From positions 21,264 through 85,263 of the forward strand of contig MWER01000006.1 in the NCBI GenBank assembly GCA_002071175.1: 64,000 nucleotides of DNA, given 5' to 3'. Below the pieces are notes generated by a model that was not told the origin of the DNA, did no database searches, and saw only the letters and a list, made by a program, of their open reading frames with translations. Source of the stretch: Bacteroidetes bacterium ADurb.Bin037 (GTDB lineage Bacteria > Bacteroidota > Bacteroidia > Bacteroidales > UBA932). This document shows positions 40,430 to 48,272 of the stretch, piece by piece; position 1 is the stretch's first letter; each line of letters starts with the position of its first letter. Made by a program: the position numbers and the translations under genes.

Positions 40430-41233
40430 TTAATTATTATTTCTTGTTGTATATTGCTGTGCTTTCCGGAACATGTTATCCACTTCCCTTCTGTGTTGCG
40501 AATCCGGATATTCACTTATAAAATTATAATACTCGTCTATTACATTTAGAAATCTTTCCCGTTGCAATTCCGGCAGGCTGTTGTCTGCATACTGGTAATT
40601 GGCAGCAACAATGTAATACAGAATCTCTTCCCGGTAACTGCTTTCCGGGTTGTCCTTGAGTGTTTCCTTCAAGGCATGGGTGGCAGCCTTATAATCTTCT
40701 ATTGTATAATAAAGCCTGGCAGACTCAAAAGCCTTGCGGTCCAGGCGGTCATACATGTCAGCGAGCATTTGTCTGCAAACAACTTCATACTCGCTCCCGG
40801 GGTAATCATAGAGAAATTCTTCAATAGCGGCTATGGCTATACGGCTGGGCTGCTGGTCCAGTTCATAACGGTATGTGTTCTGGTAAAGACAATCTAGTCT
40901 TAGAAAACGCGCGTTTTTTGTAAAAGGACTGCGGGGAAATATTTCTACAAACCGTTTGAAATTATCCTCCGCAACTACAAAATCGTTTAGATGGTAATTA
41001 CTCAGTCCAAGGTAATACTGTAACGTATCATCCCGTGTAGTACCACTGTAAACCATCTGTAATTGCTCCAGCAAGGGTTGTGCCCTTGAATATCTTCCGG
41101 CCTCAAAAAATTCAATGGCTTTATTAAATTTCAATTCATAATCTGTGCTGCGCAACAGGGTTTCGAACTGATTCACGCAGGCAGCAGTTACCGTCAGCAA
41201 AAGGACCAGGAAAAAAAATAGTTGTCTTTTCAT
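40430..41233 (-). CDS. bamD: Outer-membrane assembly lipoprotein BamD
   Basis: 267-residue lipoprotein with signal MKRQLFFFLVLLLTVTAAC, lipid-modified Cys at 19, followed by TPR repeats (FFEAGRYSRAQPLLEQL..., YYLGLSNYHLNDFVVAEDNF...). It is the essential partner of BamA. The start at 41233 was chosen because the -7 box at 41249-41256 starts transcription after the earlier ATG at 41251. The gene has its own promoter just past the trxB stop. Confidence 0.93.
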   Translation of the reverse strand: MKRQLFFFLVLLLTVTAACVNQFETLLRSTDYELKFNKAIEFFEAGRYSRAQPLLEQLQMVYSGTTRDDTLQYYLGLSNYHLNDFVVAEDNFKRFVEIFPRSPFTKNARFLRLDCLYQNTYRYELDQQPSRIAIAAIEEFLYDYPGSEYEVVCRQMLADMYDRLDRKAFESARLYYTIEDYKAATHALKETLKDNPESSYREEILYYIVAANYQYADNSLPELQRERFLNVIDEYYNFISEYPDSQHRREVDNMFRKAQQYTTRNNN

Positions 41234-41248
41234 CAATAACATCAGATG

Positions 41249-41256
41249 CAAATATA
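41249..41256 (-). promoter_or_regulatory. Promoter -7 box for bamD-rpoZ-recN-nagB
   Basis: Minus strand reads TATATTTG, 15 bases before the chosen bamD ATG. It decides between two in-frame starts. Confidence 0.6.
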
Positions 41257-41271
41257 CGACAGTTTAGCAAA

Positions 41272-42204
41272 TTATAAGCCAGAACACATTGACAGGTAAC
41301 GTTCCGCATCAATAGCAGCCATACAACCGCTTCCGGCCGCAGTAATCGCCTGGCGGTATTTGGGATCCTGCACGTCTCCTGCTGCAAATACTCCTTGAAT
41401 ATTTGTTTCCGAACTTTTAGGATTGGTAATGATATATCCTTCCGGATTAACTTCCACCCACGGACGGAAAGGCTCGGAATTGGGATGATGTCCAATGGCC
41501 AGGAAAAAACCGTGTATATCAACAATCCTTTCCCTGCCCGAACTGTGTACCAGAAGGACTCCCGTAACGCCTGTTTCATCACCAAGGACCTCACGCGTCT
41601 GATGCTCCCACAACACTTCTATATTCGGGGTGGAAAGCACTCTTTGCTGCATCACCTTTGATGCCCTGAAGACATTACGCCTGACTATCATATATACTTT
41701 CCGGCACAGACCGGAAAGATACATCGCTTCCTCACAGGCCGTATCCCCGCCTCCCACAATAGCCACATCCTTTCCCCTGTAAAAAAATCCATCACAGGTG
41801 GCACAGGCGGAAACGCCCATTCCTATGAATTTTTGCTCCGATTCGAGGCCCAGGTACCTTGCGGTGGCACCGGTGGCAATGATCAGGGTTTTTGTCAGGA
41901 TTTCAGTCCCGTCATCCAGTTTTATCCAAAAGGGCGACCGGTCTAGTCTGGTCTCCGTAATGATACCTGCCCGAAGGTCTGTACCAAAACGTTCCGCCTG
42001 TCTTCGCAGATCTTCCATCAAAAGGTTCCCGTCTACTCCATCGGGATATCCCGGAAAGTTTTCAATCTCGGTGGTCGTAGTCAATTGACCGCCCCTTAAG
42101 ACTCCCTCGTAAAGAACAGGTTGTAAATTGGCACGAGCTGCATAGATGGCTGCTGTGTAGCCGGCAGGACCGCTTCCGGCGATAAGGCATTTAATGGTTT
42201 CCAT
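41272..42204 (-). CDS. trxB: Thioredoxin reductase
   Basis: 310-residue FAD/NADPH enzyme that reduces thioredoxin. It has the FAD loop IAGSGPAGYTAAIYAARA at residue 8, the redox pair in SACATCDGFF near residue 134, the NADPH loop IVGGGDTACEEA near 155, and the C-terminal GVFAAGDVQDPKYRQA. A near-consensus -7 box TACATTTA (42225-42218, minus strand) lies 13 bases upstream. Confidence 0.96.
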   Translation of the reverse strand: METIKCLIAGSGPAGYTAAIYAARANLQPVLYEGVLRGGQLTTTTEIENFPGYPDGVDGNLLMEDLRRQAERFGTDLRAGIITETRLDRSPFWIKLDDGTEILTKTLIIATGATARYLGLESEQKFIGMGVSACATCDGFFYRGKDVAIVGGGDTACEEAMYLSGLCRKVYMIVRRNVFRASKVMQQRVLSTPNIEVLWEHQTREVLGDETGVTGVLLVHSSGRERIVDIHGFFLAIGHHPNSEPFRPWVEVNPEGYIITNPKSSETNIQGVFAAGDVQDPKYRQAITAAGSGCMAAIDAERYLSMCSGL

Positions 42205-42245
42205 TCAGTTTTTAGTATAAATGTATAAAATTCGTAAAAAAGCTG

Positions 42246-42253
42246 TATATTTG
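42246..42253 (+). promoter_or_regulatory. Promoter -7 box for tRNA-Pro
   Basis: Reads TATATTTG, 13 bases before the tRNA. Confidence 0.6.
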
Positions 42254-42266
42254 CACCTCTAAAAAG

Positions 42267-42340
42267 CGGGGCGTGGCGCAGTTGGCTAGCGCACTTGCAT
42301 GGGGTGCAAGGGGTCGAATGTTCGAGTCATTTCGCCCCGA
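42267..42340 (+). tRNA. tRNA-Pro (anticodon GGG)
   Basis: 74 bases. The acceptor CGGGGCG pairs with CGCCCCG, with the C1-G72 pair and A discriminator characteristic of bacterial tRNA-Pro. The anticodon stem CTTGC/GCAAG encloses ATGGGGT, giving GGG (codon CCC). The 3' half is duplicated downstream at 43894-43933. Confidence 0.93.
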
Positions 42341-42344
42341 CTTT
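42305..42344 (+). repeat. Direct repeat copy 1 (att-like, 3' part of tRNA-Pro)
   Basis: Runs from the 3' strand of the anticodon stem to 4 bases past the tRNA end. It is identical to 43894-43933 at 38 of 40 positions; the last 28 bases (42317-42344) are identical without a break. This is the pattern produced when an integrase uses a tRNA gene as its attachment site. Confidence 0.75.
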
Positions 42345-42351
42345 GAAAACC

Positions 42352-42391
42352 AAGCAGTTACAGATAATTTTGTGTAGCTGCTTTTTCTTTT
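42352..42391 (+). terminator. Terminator after tRNA-Pro
   Basis: AAGCAGTTACA (42352-42362) pairs with TGTAGCTGCTT (42373-42383), one G-T pair, followed by a T-rich run to 42391. Confidence 0.7.
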
Positions 42392-42714
42392 GGGAAAACA
42401 CAATCTTTTCAATCCCCATCTGGTCCGACAAGCTTCGTGCAAAGATATAAGAAAAAAAGGATGCCTGGTAAAGGACACCCTTTCGTCTATAAAATTAATA
42501 ATCAATCACGCATTTCTGCATTGTTTTGCAAAGTAAGCAACTTCGTCGATACAGGTTAGGCAGCTTGTGTAAGGGACATCAACGGATTGGTCTGGTAAAA
42601 ATTAGCAAGTCCACATCATTCATGCCGTGGACAACGCCAGGATCACCTCACACGAGCGGTTCAAAACAAATTAACGAAGCACGTGCAGAGGAAAGGCCTA
42701 TGCTCCGATACAGG
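42392..42714. other. Non-coding stretch inside the att-like repeats
   Basis: About 320 bases with no convincing reading frame on either strand. Nothing recognisable beyond an imperfect short hairpin near 42460-42485. It resembles decayed sequence between the tRNA terminator and the acyltransferase-like gene. Confidence 0.5.
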
Positions 42715-43500
42715 CTACAAGCCGTGACCTGACTCCACCCACTCCACGAATTCCTGGACGAACCTCGTCATCGGGGCACCGTCCAGGACATCGTGGTCAA
42801 GGAGGATTGTCACATTCAATATTTCCCTTATCTTCACCTCATCGTCGACTACTACAGGCTTTTTCAATATGGACCCGATACCAAAAGAAACCGGGTGGAT
42901 GGTTCGGTGCACAAACCACCCCTTTATCTGACCAACCATACCTACAGAGGTGTAGAGTACGTTCCCCATTTTGGCATAAGCAAAGGGAGGATACCACAAC
43001 ATGATTTTCCAAATAAATTTTCTCAGAACGGGAAGTAAACAACAAAAAAAAGTCTCAAGTACTCCCGGGGACTTATTCACGAGCATATGCTTGGTCCCCA
43101 CTTTCTGATTTTTGGCTTCTTCCAAACAGTCTTTGATCTCGGGAATGCTCATTTCATTGGGCTTATCAATTAAGAGGCCCAGAGGCATGGGCTTGCCATT
43201 GGGAGTTTTCTCCATAATCATCAACAGTTTTATTTCATTAAATACAATGAAACTCCTGTCGTTATAAACATAGGCAGCTATTTCGTGATGTTTGGCCAGA
43301 ATATCCCCTACCAGTTTCACGAGCCAGGAATTCAGCGAAATCTTTTCGCCGGAATCTTTTTTAAGATGGATTTTTTTTAGGCTTTCGCTAACATCACATT
43401 CCAGAAGAATTGGAACATGATGTTTCCTTTCGGTCAGGGAACATACATCAAGATAACTCTTCCTGATTCTGGGAAAGCGCGAAAAATAATAGTTTCTCAT
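42715..43500 (-). CDS. Stand-alone acyltransferase of the 2-oxoacid dehydrogenase E2 fold
   Basis: 261 residues. The whole length matches only the catalytic domain of dihydrolipoamide acyltransferases (also the chloramphenicol acetyltransferase fold). The active-site motif HxxxDG appears as LDHDVLDGAPMTRF near the C-terminus. The middle holds SFGIGSILKKPVVVD, in the usual S/T-x-G position. There is no lipoyl domain, no E1-binding domain, and no dehydrogenase gene nearby, so it is not a normal E2. A CoA-dependent acyl transfer role is inferred; the substrate is unknown. It lies between the tRNA-Pro repeats with its own promoter. Confidence 0.75.
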   Translation of the reverse strand: MRNYYFSRFPRIRKSYLDVCSLTERKHHVPILLECDVSESLKKIHLKKDSGEKISLNSWLVKLVGDILAKHHEIAAYVYNDRSFIVFNEIKLLMIMEKTPNGKPMPLGLLIDKPNEMSIPEIKDCLEEAKNQKVGTKHMLVNKSPGVLETFFCCLLPVLRKFIWKIMLWYPPFAYAKMGNVLYTSVGMVGQIKGWFVHRTIHPVSFGIGSILKKPVVVDDEVKIREILNVTILLDHDVLDGAPMTRFVQEFVEWVESGHGL

Positions 43501-43542
43501 AAGTAGCTTCTGTGAGGTAAAATTGCCAGCTTAGCGTGGAAA

Positions 43543-43550
43543 CAAAGTTA
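43543..43550 (-). promoter_or_regulatory. Promoter -7 box for the acyltransferase-like gene
   Basis: Minus strand reads TAACTTTG, perfect TAnnTTTG, 42 bases before the ATG. Confidence 0.5.
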
Positions 43551-43575
43551 AGCATATAAGCTAAATTTTTATAAT

Positions 43576-43695
43576 ATGAGAAAAAAAGAACGCACTATGA
43601 CAAGGCATTCAAGAAAAATGGTGTCAAATTTAGATTTGGGCAGCAACTACACAACAACCGGGTTTTCTGTCCGTTGCTTACAGGATAAGGATTGA
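43576..43695 (+). pseudogene. C-terminal remnant of a FISUMP-type surface protein
   Basis: A 39-residue open frame (ATG to TGA) whose end reads LGSNYTTTGFSVRCLQDKD. The motif GFSVRC(L/V)xD at the very C-terminus is the hallmark of the Fibrobacter succinogenes major paralogous (FISUMP) domain, common in Bacteroidetes surface proteins of several hundred residues. Only the tail is left. The upstream part of the short frame is unrelated basic sequence. It is probably a deletion remnant, not a working gene. Confidence 0.55.
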
Positions 43696-43893
43696 TTCAT
43701 TCGTGTATTAGACTATTTGTCTATTTGAACTTCCGGTTTATCAAGTAATCATTAGGAGCAAACTTGAAATTTTCAACCTTTAAGATCACCTCCCAATCGT
43801 AAAAACACACCGGTAAGAAATATCTCGTTGAGGCAATCACAAGCCGCCCGGATCTGGTATCTCCATAGGATCTGAAATATACCTGCTTGGGGA
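43696..43893. other. Featureless stretch before the second att-like repeat
   Basis: About 200 bases with no supported gene; stops in all frames. It follows the FISUMP remnant and runs to the partial tRNA-Pro copy. Confidence 0.4.
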
Positions 43894-43933
43894 TGCAAGG
43901 GGGCAAATGTTCGAGTCATTTCGCCCCGACTTT
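43894..43933 (+). repeat. Direct repeat copy 2 (partial tRNA-Pro, att-like)
   Basis: Copy of 42305-42344 with two differences (10th base T to G, 12th base G to A). It lacks the 5' half of the tRNA, so it cannot fold into a tRNA. It ends 2 bases before the stop codon of the leftward gene at 43936. It is followed by a run of T. Confidence 0.75.
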
Positions 43934-43935
43934 TT

Positions 43936-44877
43936 TTATATTCCCTTTATCCTTTTACCAACAAACTGCTCCAAGCGTCTCTCCCATACAAGAACAAGAG
44001 ACATTATCCATCTTGAAAGCAGCATCCATGATAAAATGCCCCCTATGGCAGTGAACAACAGCAGATCCTCTACATTACTGTGTGAAACACTTATATGGTG
44101 GTTCAACAAATCTACATCTTCGGCAGAGATCTTTCCGGCCTCTACTTCGTCAATCATTACGGCTGCTCCGTATGCAAGGCCCAGCGTGTTGGCCACTATC
44201 CAAAGGAAAGCAGTTTTAGGCGGTAACCCAAAAAAAAGCATTACCGGTTTGAGAAATCTGGCTATAAAACGTATTACGCCAAATTCTGAAAGCAACCGTT
44301 GAATAACAGTCAGGGAAAACACAAGTACAACCATAGGAACGGCTATCTTGATCGTATCCCACACCCATTCTCCCAACATGGGCCAGAATTCCATTTTCAT
44401 TCCCTCGCTCACACCCGTTGAAGGAAGTGTGGCTTCTCCGGGCATGATCAGGTTCAATATCCATCCTAATAATAATGACGATACTGTCCTAACTATGACC
44501 ATCCGGATAGCCGAAGTGCCGGTTTTCTTCTGTACTGCCGTTTCCAGGGGTATATTGTGCGAACAAAGTACCATTACCGCTAAAATGGTAGTGGTCCTGG
44601 CATCCAGATTCAGAGAGATCATTACGGCTATGGCAGAATAACAATTTACAAAATAGCCCGACACATAGGCAAGTGCTGCTTCTCCGGGTAATCCGAACCT
44701 GGAGAAAAAAGGGGTTAAATGCATAGATATCCAGGATATCACACCAAAATAGTTCAGGATCGTTATGATGAACGTCACAAGGAACATGATCCTGATCAGC
44801 CACCAGGATGTTTTCAACGCCCCCGGTGAAACTGCCCTGACAGAACGTATGATCCTCTGACGGGTTGATTCCATCAT
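43936..44877 (-). CDS. Nucleoside-recognition (Gate) domain membrane protein
   Basis: 313-residue inner-membrane protein with about eight hydrophobic segments. It shows two internally similar halves with Gate-type features (GLPGEAALAYVSGYFVNCYSA near residue 65 and GLPPKTAFLWIVANTLGLAYG near 225), as in the SpmA/SpmB and nucleoside-permease Gate families. The start at 44877 (or 44874) is set by the -7 box at 44893-44900; the longer frame from 44931 begins upstream of that promoter. Transport or membrane-gating function is unproven. Confidence 0.8.
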   Translation of the reverse strand: MMESTRQRIIRSVRAVSPGALKTSWWLIRIMFLVTFIITILNYFGVISWISMHLTPFFSRFGLPGEAALAYVSGYFVNCYSAIAVMISLNLDARTTTILAVMVLCSHNIPLETAVQKKTGTSAIRMVIVRTVSSLLLGWILNLIMPGEATLPSTGVSEGMKMEFWPMLGEWVWDTIKIAVPMVVLVFSLTVIQRLLSEFGVIRFIARFLKPVMLFFGLPPKTAFLWIVANTLGLAYGAAVMIDEVEAGKISAEDVDLLNHHISVSHSNVEDLLLFTAIGGILSWMLLSRWIMSLVLVWERRLEQFVGKRIKGI

Positions 44878-44892
44878 TTTGAATTTGAGGCG

Positions 44893-44900
44893 CAAATATA
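44893..44900 (-). promoter_or_regulatory. Promoter -7 box for the Gate-domain gene
   Basis: Minus strand reads TATATTTG, 15-18 bases before the likely start codon. It rules out the longer N-terminus. Confidence 0.6.
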
Positions 44901-44921
44901 CTATATTTTTATAGTTTAAAG

Positions 44922-45345
44922 GATGAAACATGTTTTCTGGTCTATTCTTCTTTCAATTCGCTGAAAAGCGTTTTGCAAAGGGATTCCGGGATTCTTTGGG
45001 GTGTTGCATTGTATGCCCCGACTTTTATTGTTGATCCTGAAACCGGAACCGTTTATGCAGCAAAGACTGGAAGCCTTTGTCAGGACTTTTACACAAGAAC
45101 GATCCTTGCCATACCGCTTGACCGGTTCAATATGGGTTTTTCCCCGGGGAACATTCAATCACTTGGTGTATTGGGAACTTTGTATCCCAACATCAGGATA
45201 AGTCAGGGGACCTGATAAGCTCCGACCGGACTACGGCTTTTGTCCCCTATAAAGGAACCGGATCAACACCGGAGCTCAGTGAAGGATACAGCATCTTCCC
45301 GTCCCCGGAAGAAGCTCCGCTTATTTACAAGTTTGCCGAGATGTA
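44922..45345 (+). pseudogene. Frameshifted remnant of an unrecognised gene
   Basis: No intact frame, but protein-like sequence continues across two frames. One frame (44922 to about 45180) reads SVLQRDSGILWGVALYAP, then FIVDPETGTVYAAKTGS and LAIPLDRFN. Another (about 45170-45345) reads SQHQDKSGDLISSDRTTAF, then PYKGTGSTPELSEGYSIF and ends EEAPLIYKFAEM with a TAG. One indel near 45170-45180 would join them. The family was not recognised. The end overlaps the convergent esterase gene by 21 bases. Confidence 0.45.
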
Positions 45346-46170
45346 GGGAAGCGCCCTGCCCAAGGCCGCCTGCCAGTATTCCCAGGTATGTGCCCCGTCA
45401 AATATCCGGATTTGCAACGGGATCCCCTTTTCTTTCATGGCCAGTGAAAATTCCACGTTAGCACGGTAAGTGAAATCATCGTCACCGCAATCGATTACCC
45501 AGGTTACCGTACGTAAGGCGGATGCATCATCTTCTGAGAGCCCGGAAATGTATTTCACCGCATTATTGTCTTCAACCCTTTGCTGAATATCCCGGTTTAC
45601 CGGACTATCCTCTTTGAACATGGAAAGATCCATTTTGTAGAGGTAAGCACTCATGGCATATACTACTGAAAACAGATCCGGTCTGTGACAGCCGTACATG
45701 ATGGATCCCTGGCCTCCCATAGACAGGCCGGCAATCGCACGGGATCCCTTTTCTGATACGATCCTGTAACGACTCTCAACAAGAGGCATGAATTCCCGGA
45801 AAAAATGATCTTCAAAATTCCAGCTCCCTCCGTTGAAATACGTCATCAAAGTAGTTCCGGCATCCGGCATTACAATGATCATTTCCCGGGCTTCCCGGGC
45901 TGAAATCAGCCTGTCCGCTATTCGGGCCATATTGCCCACCCTGCCCCAATCACGCCAGGAACCGCCACCGCCATGTAACAAATAAAGGACCGGATACTTC
46001 CGTTGCGGACTGTTATTATAACTTTCAGGTAGATATACGGCAAAATGCCGGACTTCTCCCAGTATCGCACTTTCCATAGAATCAACCACATAGCTTCCTC
46101 TGGCAGCGGCAATGTGGGGAAAAGCACAACACAATACTATACATGTCAGTAAGTTTATAGCATTTCTCAT
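45325..46170 (-). CDS. Secreted alpha/beta-hydrolase esterase (esterase D family)
   Basis: 281 residues from the start at 46170, chosen because the -7 box at 46191-46198 lies inside the longer open frame. Signal peptide MRNAINLLTCIVLCCAFPHIAAA is cleaved before RGSY. The hydrolase fold has an oxyanion loop LLHGGGGSWRDWG, nucleophile elbow GLSMGG, an Asp in IDCGDDDFTY, and a His in DGAHTWEYW. It matches the family of feruloyl, acetyl-xylan and S-formylglutathione esterases; being exported, a role in removing acyl groups from polysaccharides is likely. It diverges from the B12 operon. Confidence 0.85.
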   Translation of the reverse strand: MRNAINLLTCIVLCCAFPHIAAARGSYVVDSMESAILGEVRHFAVYLPESYNNSPQRKYPVLYLLHGGGGSWRDWGRVGNMARIADRLISAREAREMIIVMPDAGTTLMTYFNGGSWNFEDHFFREFMPLVESRYRIVSEKGSRAIAGLSMGGQGSIMYGCHRPDLFSVVYAMSAYLYKMDLSMFKEDSPVNRDIQQRVEDNNAVKYISGLSEDDASALRTVTWVIDCGDDDFTYRANVEFSLAMKEKGIPLQIRIFDGAHTWEYWQAALGRALPYISANL

Positions 46171-46190
46171 AGTTTCTCTCATTTTCTCTG

Positions 46191-46198
46191 CAAAAATA
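46191..46198 (-). promoter_or_regulatory. Promoter -7 box for the esterase
   Basis: Minus strand reads TATTTTTG, 20 bases before the chosen ATG. Confidence 0.55.
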
Positions 46199-46221
46199 GT
46201 AGAATATTCCCCAAAACCACT

Positions 46222-46229
46222 TATATTTG
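46222..46229 (+). promoter_or_regulatory. Promoter -7 box for the B12 operon
   Basis: Reads TATATTTG. The predicted mRNA start (about 46234) is right at the beginning of the cobalamin riboswitch. Confidence 0.6.
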
Positions 46230-46235
46230 CACGAC

Positions 46236-46436
46236 ACCGGTTCCGAAGGACCTGAGAACGGTCCGGAGGATTAAAAGGGAATGCCGTGAAAATCGGCAAC
46301 AGTTCCCGCTGCTGTGAATCCCGGAACGAATGTTCCAAATGTAGCCGTCATTCTTGCCACTGACCTTAGGGTTCGGGAAGGCGACGGAAACAGGGATAAG
46401 TCAGAAGACCTGCCGTTGTTATTATAGCGGAGAACT
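46236..46436 (+). ncRNA. Cobalamin riboswitch
   Basis: Conserved pieces appear in the right order: AAAAGGGAATGCCGTGAAAA (46273-46292), the paired ATCGGC, a segment like CCCGCTGCTGTGA (46305-46317), GCCACTG (46356-46362), GGGAAGGCGACGG (46376-46388), and the B12 box AAGTCAGAAGACCTGCC (46398-46414). The aptamer lies between the promoter and the first B12 gene, so high cobalamin should shut off the operon. The short distance from B12 box to the ATG (about 40 bases) suggests control of translation initiation. Confidence 0.92.
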
Positions 46437-46453
46437 AACCAATTTTCTTATAA

Positions 46454-47242
46454 ATGAAAAACTATTTTTTAATTACAGCTTTGTGCATTGCTGCACTTTT
46501 TGTAGGTTGTACCCCTAATGTTCCGGTAGAACCTGAATCGTACATCATTACATTCGAAGATGCTTTAGAAACATCTCTGGCCAGTTCACCTTACGGTGAC
46601 AATCTTTACGATGAGTCCTTCGTACCTTATGTACATACCGAATCGGGATTATCCTTTGGGTATGCATTTTCGACTTTCGAATACGAAGGATATGTATACA
46701 GTTCATGGAACGGGATTGTTCCCTCCAGATGGAACGATATGGAAACCCAAGGGTTTTTAAACCAATGCAGCGTATATTTCAAGGACCCGCAAACAGGACA
46801 GGGAGGCCATAGCAAATCGGCCACCTTTGGCCTGGTATTTTTGGGAACGGACTGTGAAATTTTCTTCAAAGATCCCGAAAAAGAAATGATCTTTTTATCC
46901 CTTTTCGTTACCAACAGTTCTTACACTGCTTTATCCATGACACACGGGGATCTGTTCGCTAAATCTTTTTCCCATAAAGATCAGGACTGGTTGAAGGTCA
47001 CCTTTACCGGTCATGGAAAAGATGGGTTGAAAAAAGGATCCGTTGATTTTTACCTTGCCGATTTTCGCACTTCCACTTCCAGAGGAATCGTGAATTTATG
47101 GGAGAAAGTCGATTTATCCTCCCTGGGGCCCATACATAAACTAACTTTTTCCATGGAAAGTTCCGACACGGGAGCATACGGCATGAATACACCCGCTTAT
47201 TTTTGCATGGATAACATTATTGTGGAAGGCCTCCCCTTGTGA
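46454..47242 (+). CDS. btuH: Surface cobalamin-binding lipoprotein, DUF4465 (BtuH-like)
   Basis: 262-residue lipoprotein with signal MKNYFLITALCIAALFVGC (lipid Cys at 19). The mature part matches the DUF4465 family (ITFEDALE, FVPYVHTESGLSFGYAFSTF, YFCMDNI near the end). In gut Bacteroides a DUF4465 protein called BtuH binds B12 at the cell surface. Position directly behind a cobalamin riboswitch and ahead of btuG supports the same job. The symbol is by family and context. Confidence 0.75.
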   Translation: MKNYFLITALCIAALFVGCTPNVPVEPESYIITFEDALETSLASSPYGDNLYDESFVPYVHTESGLSFGYAFSTFEYEGYVYSSWNGIVPSRWNDMETQGFLNQCSVYFKDPQTGQGGHSKSATFGLVFLGTDCEIFFKDPEKEMIFLSLFVTNSSYTALSMTHGDLFAKSFSHKDQDWLKVTFTGHGKDGLKKGSVDFYLADFRTSTSRGIVNLWEKVDLSSLGPIHKLTFSMESSDTGAYGMNTPAYFCMDNIIVEGLPL

Positions 47243-48267
47243 TATACGAAAGGATATACCGGGCAACGGCTTTGATGCTGATTCTGTTCCTGACGGTATC
47301 ATGCATGAAGTACGGCCCTGCCGAAACCGAGGATTTTCATTTGGGTCCGTCGGGAGAAGGTCTGTTCATTGTTAACGAGGGAAACTTCATGTACGGCAAT
47401 GCTTCCCTGTCCTATTACATTCCCGGGTCAGGTAATATGCATAATGAGGTCTTTGTAAGGGCAAACGGGATCAACCTGGGTGATGTGGCACAATCCATGA
47501 CCATATACAAGGGAAAGGGATATATAGTGGTGAATAATTCCGGGATAATCTTTGTCATAGATCCGGACACCTTCCGGCTCAAAGGTTCCATAACCGGCAT
47601 GATCTCACCCAGATATATTCACTTTATTAATGATCATAAAGCTTACGTAACAGATCTGTACCAGGAAAAGATCACGATAGTGGATCCTGTGTCATTTCAG
47701 ATCACAGGGTATGTTCCCACCCCCGGACACCGATCTACGGAAGAGATGGCCCAATGGAAAAATCTTCTTTTTGTAAGCTGCTGGTCATATGACAACATGT
47801 TGCTGGTCATAGACACCCGTACGGACCGGATTGTAGATTCACTCGTAGTGGAAAAACAACCGACGCAATTGCTCCTGGATGGTAACGACAAAATCTGGTG
47901 TGCGGCCTCGGGCAACGTGTACCGGATAGACCCGGGAAAGCGGGAGATAGAACAGGCTTTTCTTGCAGGAGACCTACAATCACGAACTTACCTGGCCCTA
48001 AACCCCGGAAAAGATACCCTTTATTTTTTAAACAGAAATTTATGGCGTATGTCCGTTAATGCGGAATCGCTTCCTGCCGTACCGTTTGTCCGGTTGTCCC
48101 AAAGACCTTACTACGGACTGGCCGTCGATCCTACTACTTGTGAGATTTACGTATCCGATGCATTGGATTACGTACAACAAGGAAAAATTTACCGGTTCAA
48201 TCCCCAGGGAGTTCCTGTAGACACGCTGACAGCGGGAATTAATCCCGGTTTCTTTTGTTTTAAGTGA
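47239..48267 (+). CDS. btuG: Surface cobalamin-binding lipoprotein BtuG
   Basis: 342-residue lipoprotein with signal ending LFLTVSC (lipid Cys at 22) and a seven-bladed YncE-like beta-propeller (repeats such as GLFIVNEGNFMYGNASLSYY, AYVTDLYQEKITIVDP, NMLLVIDTRTDRIVDSL). BtuG captures B12 with very high affinity and hands it to BtuB in Bacteroides. The start is a GTG at 47239 overlapping the previous stop (GTGA); an ATG at 47275 would leave a signal without basic residues. Confidence 0.85.
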   Translation: MIYERIYRATALMLILFLTVSCMKYGPAETEDFHLGPSGEGLFIVNEGNFMYGNASLSYYIPGSGNMHNEVFVRANGINLGDVAQSMTIYKGKGYIVVNNSGIIFVIDPDTFRLKGSITGMISPRYIHFINDHKAYVTDLYQEKITIVDPVSFQITGYVPTPGHRSTEEMAQWKNLLFVSCWSYDNMLLVIDTRTDRIVDSLVVEKQPTQLLLDGNDKIWCAASGNVYRIDPGKREIEQAFLAGDLQSRTYLALNPGKDTLYFLNRNLWRMSVNAESLPAVPFVRLSQRPYYGLAVDPTTCEIYVSDALDYVQQGKIYRFNPQGVPVDTLTAGINPGFFCFK

Positions 48268-48272
48268 CTGCG

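Noticed and set aside
41234..41251. Longer bamD start at 41251
   Set aside because: It lies within the -7 box; the lipoprotein signal starts naturally at 41233.
42526..42732. Short frames between tRNA-Pro and the acyltransferase-like gene
   Set aside because: No initiation context, no domain and low-complexity content; the stretch is better seen as decayed sequence.
43894..43933. A second tRNA-Pro gene
   Set aside because: The 5' acceptor strand, D arm and half the anticodon arm are missing, so it cannot form a tRNA.
44878..44931. Longer start for the Gate-domain protein
   Set aside because: It begins upstream of the TATATTTG promoter box and adds residues with no family support.
46171..46338. 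N-terminal extension of the esterase through the riboswitch region
   Set aside because: The extension is antisense to the cobalamin riboswitch and precedes both the promoter box and the signal peptide.
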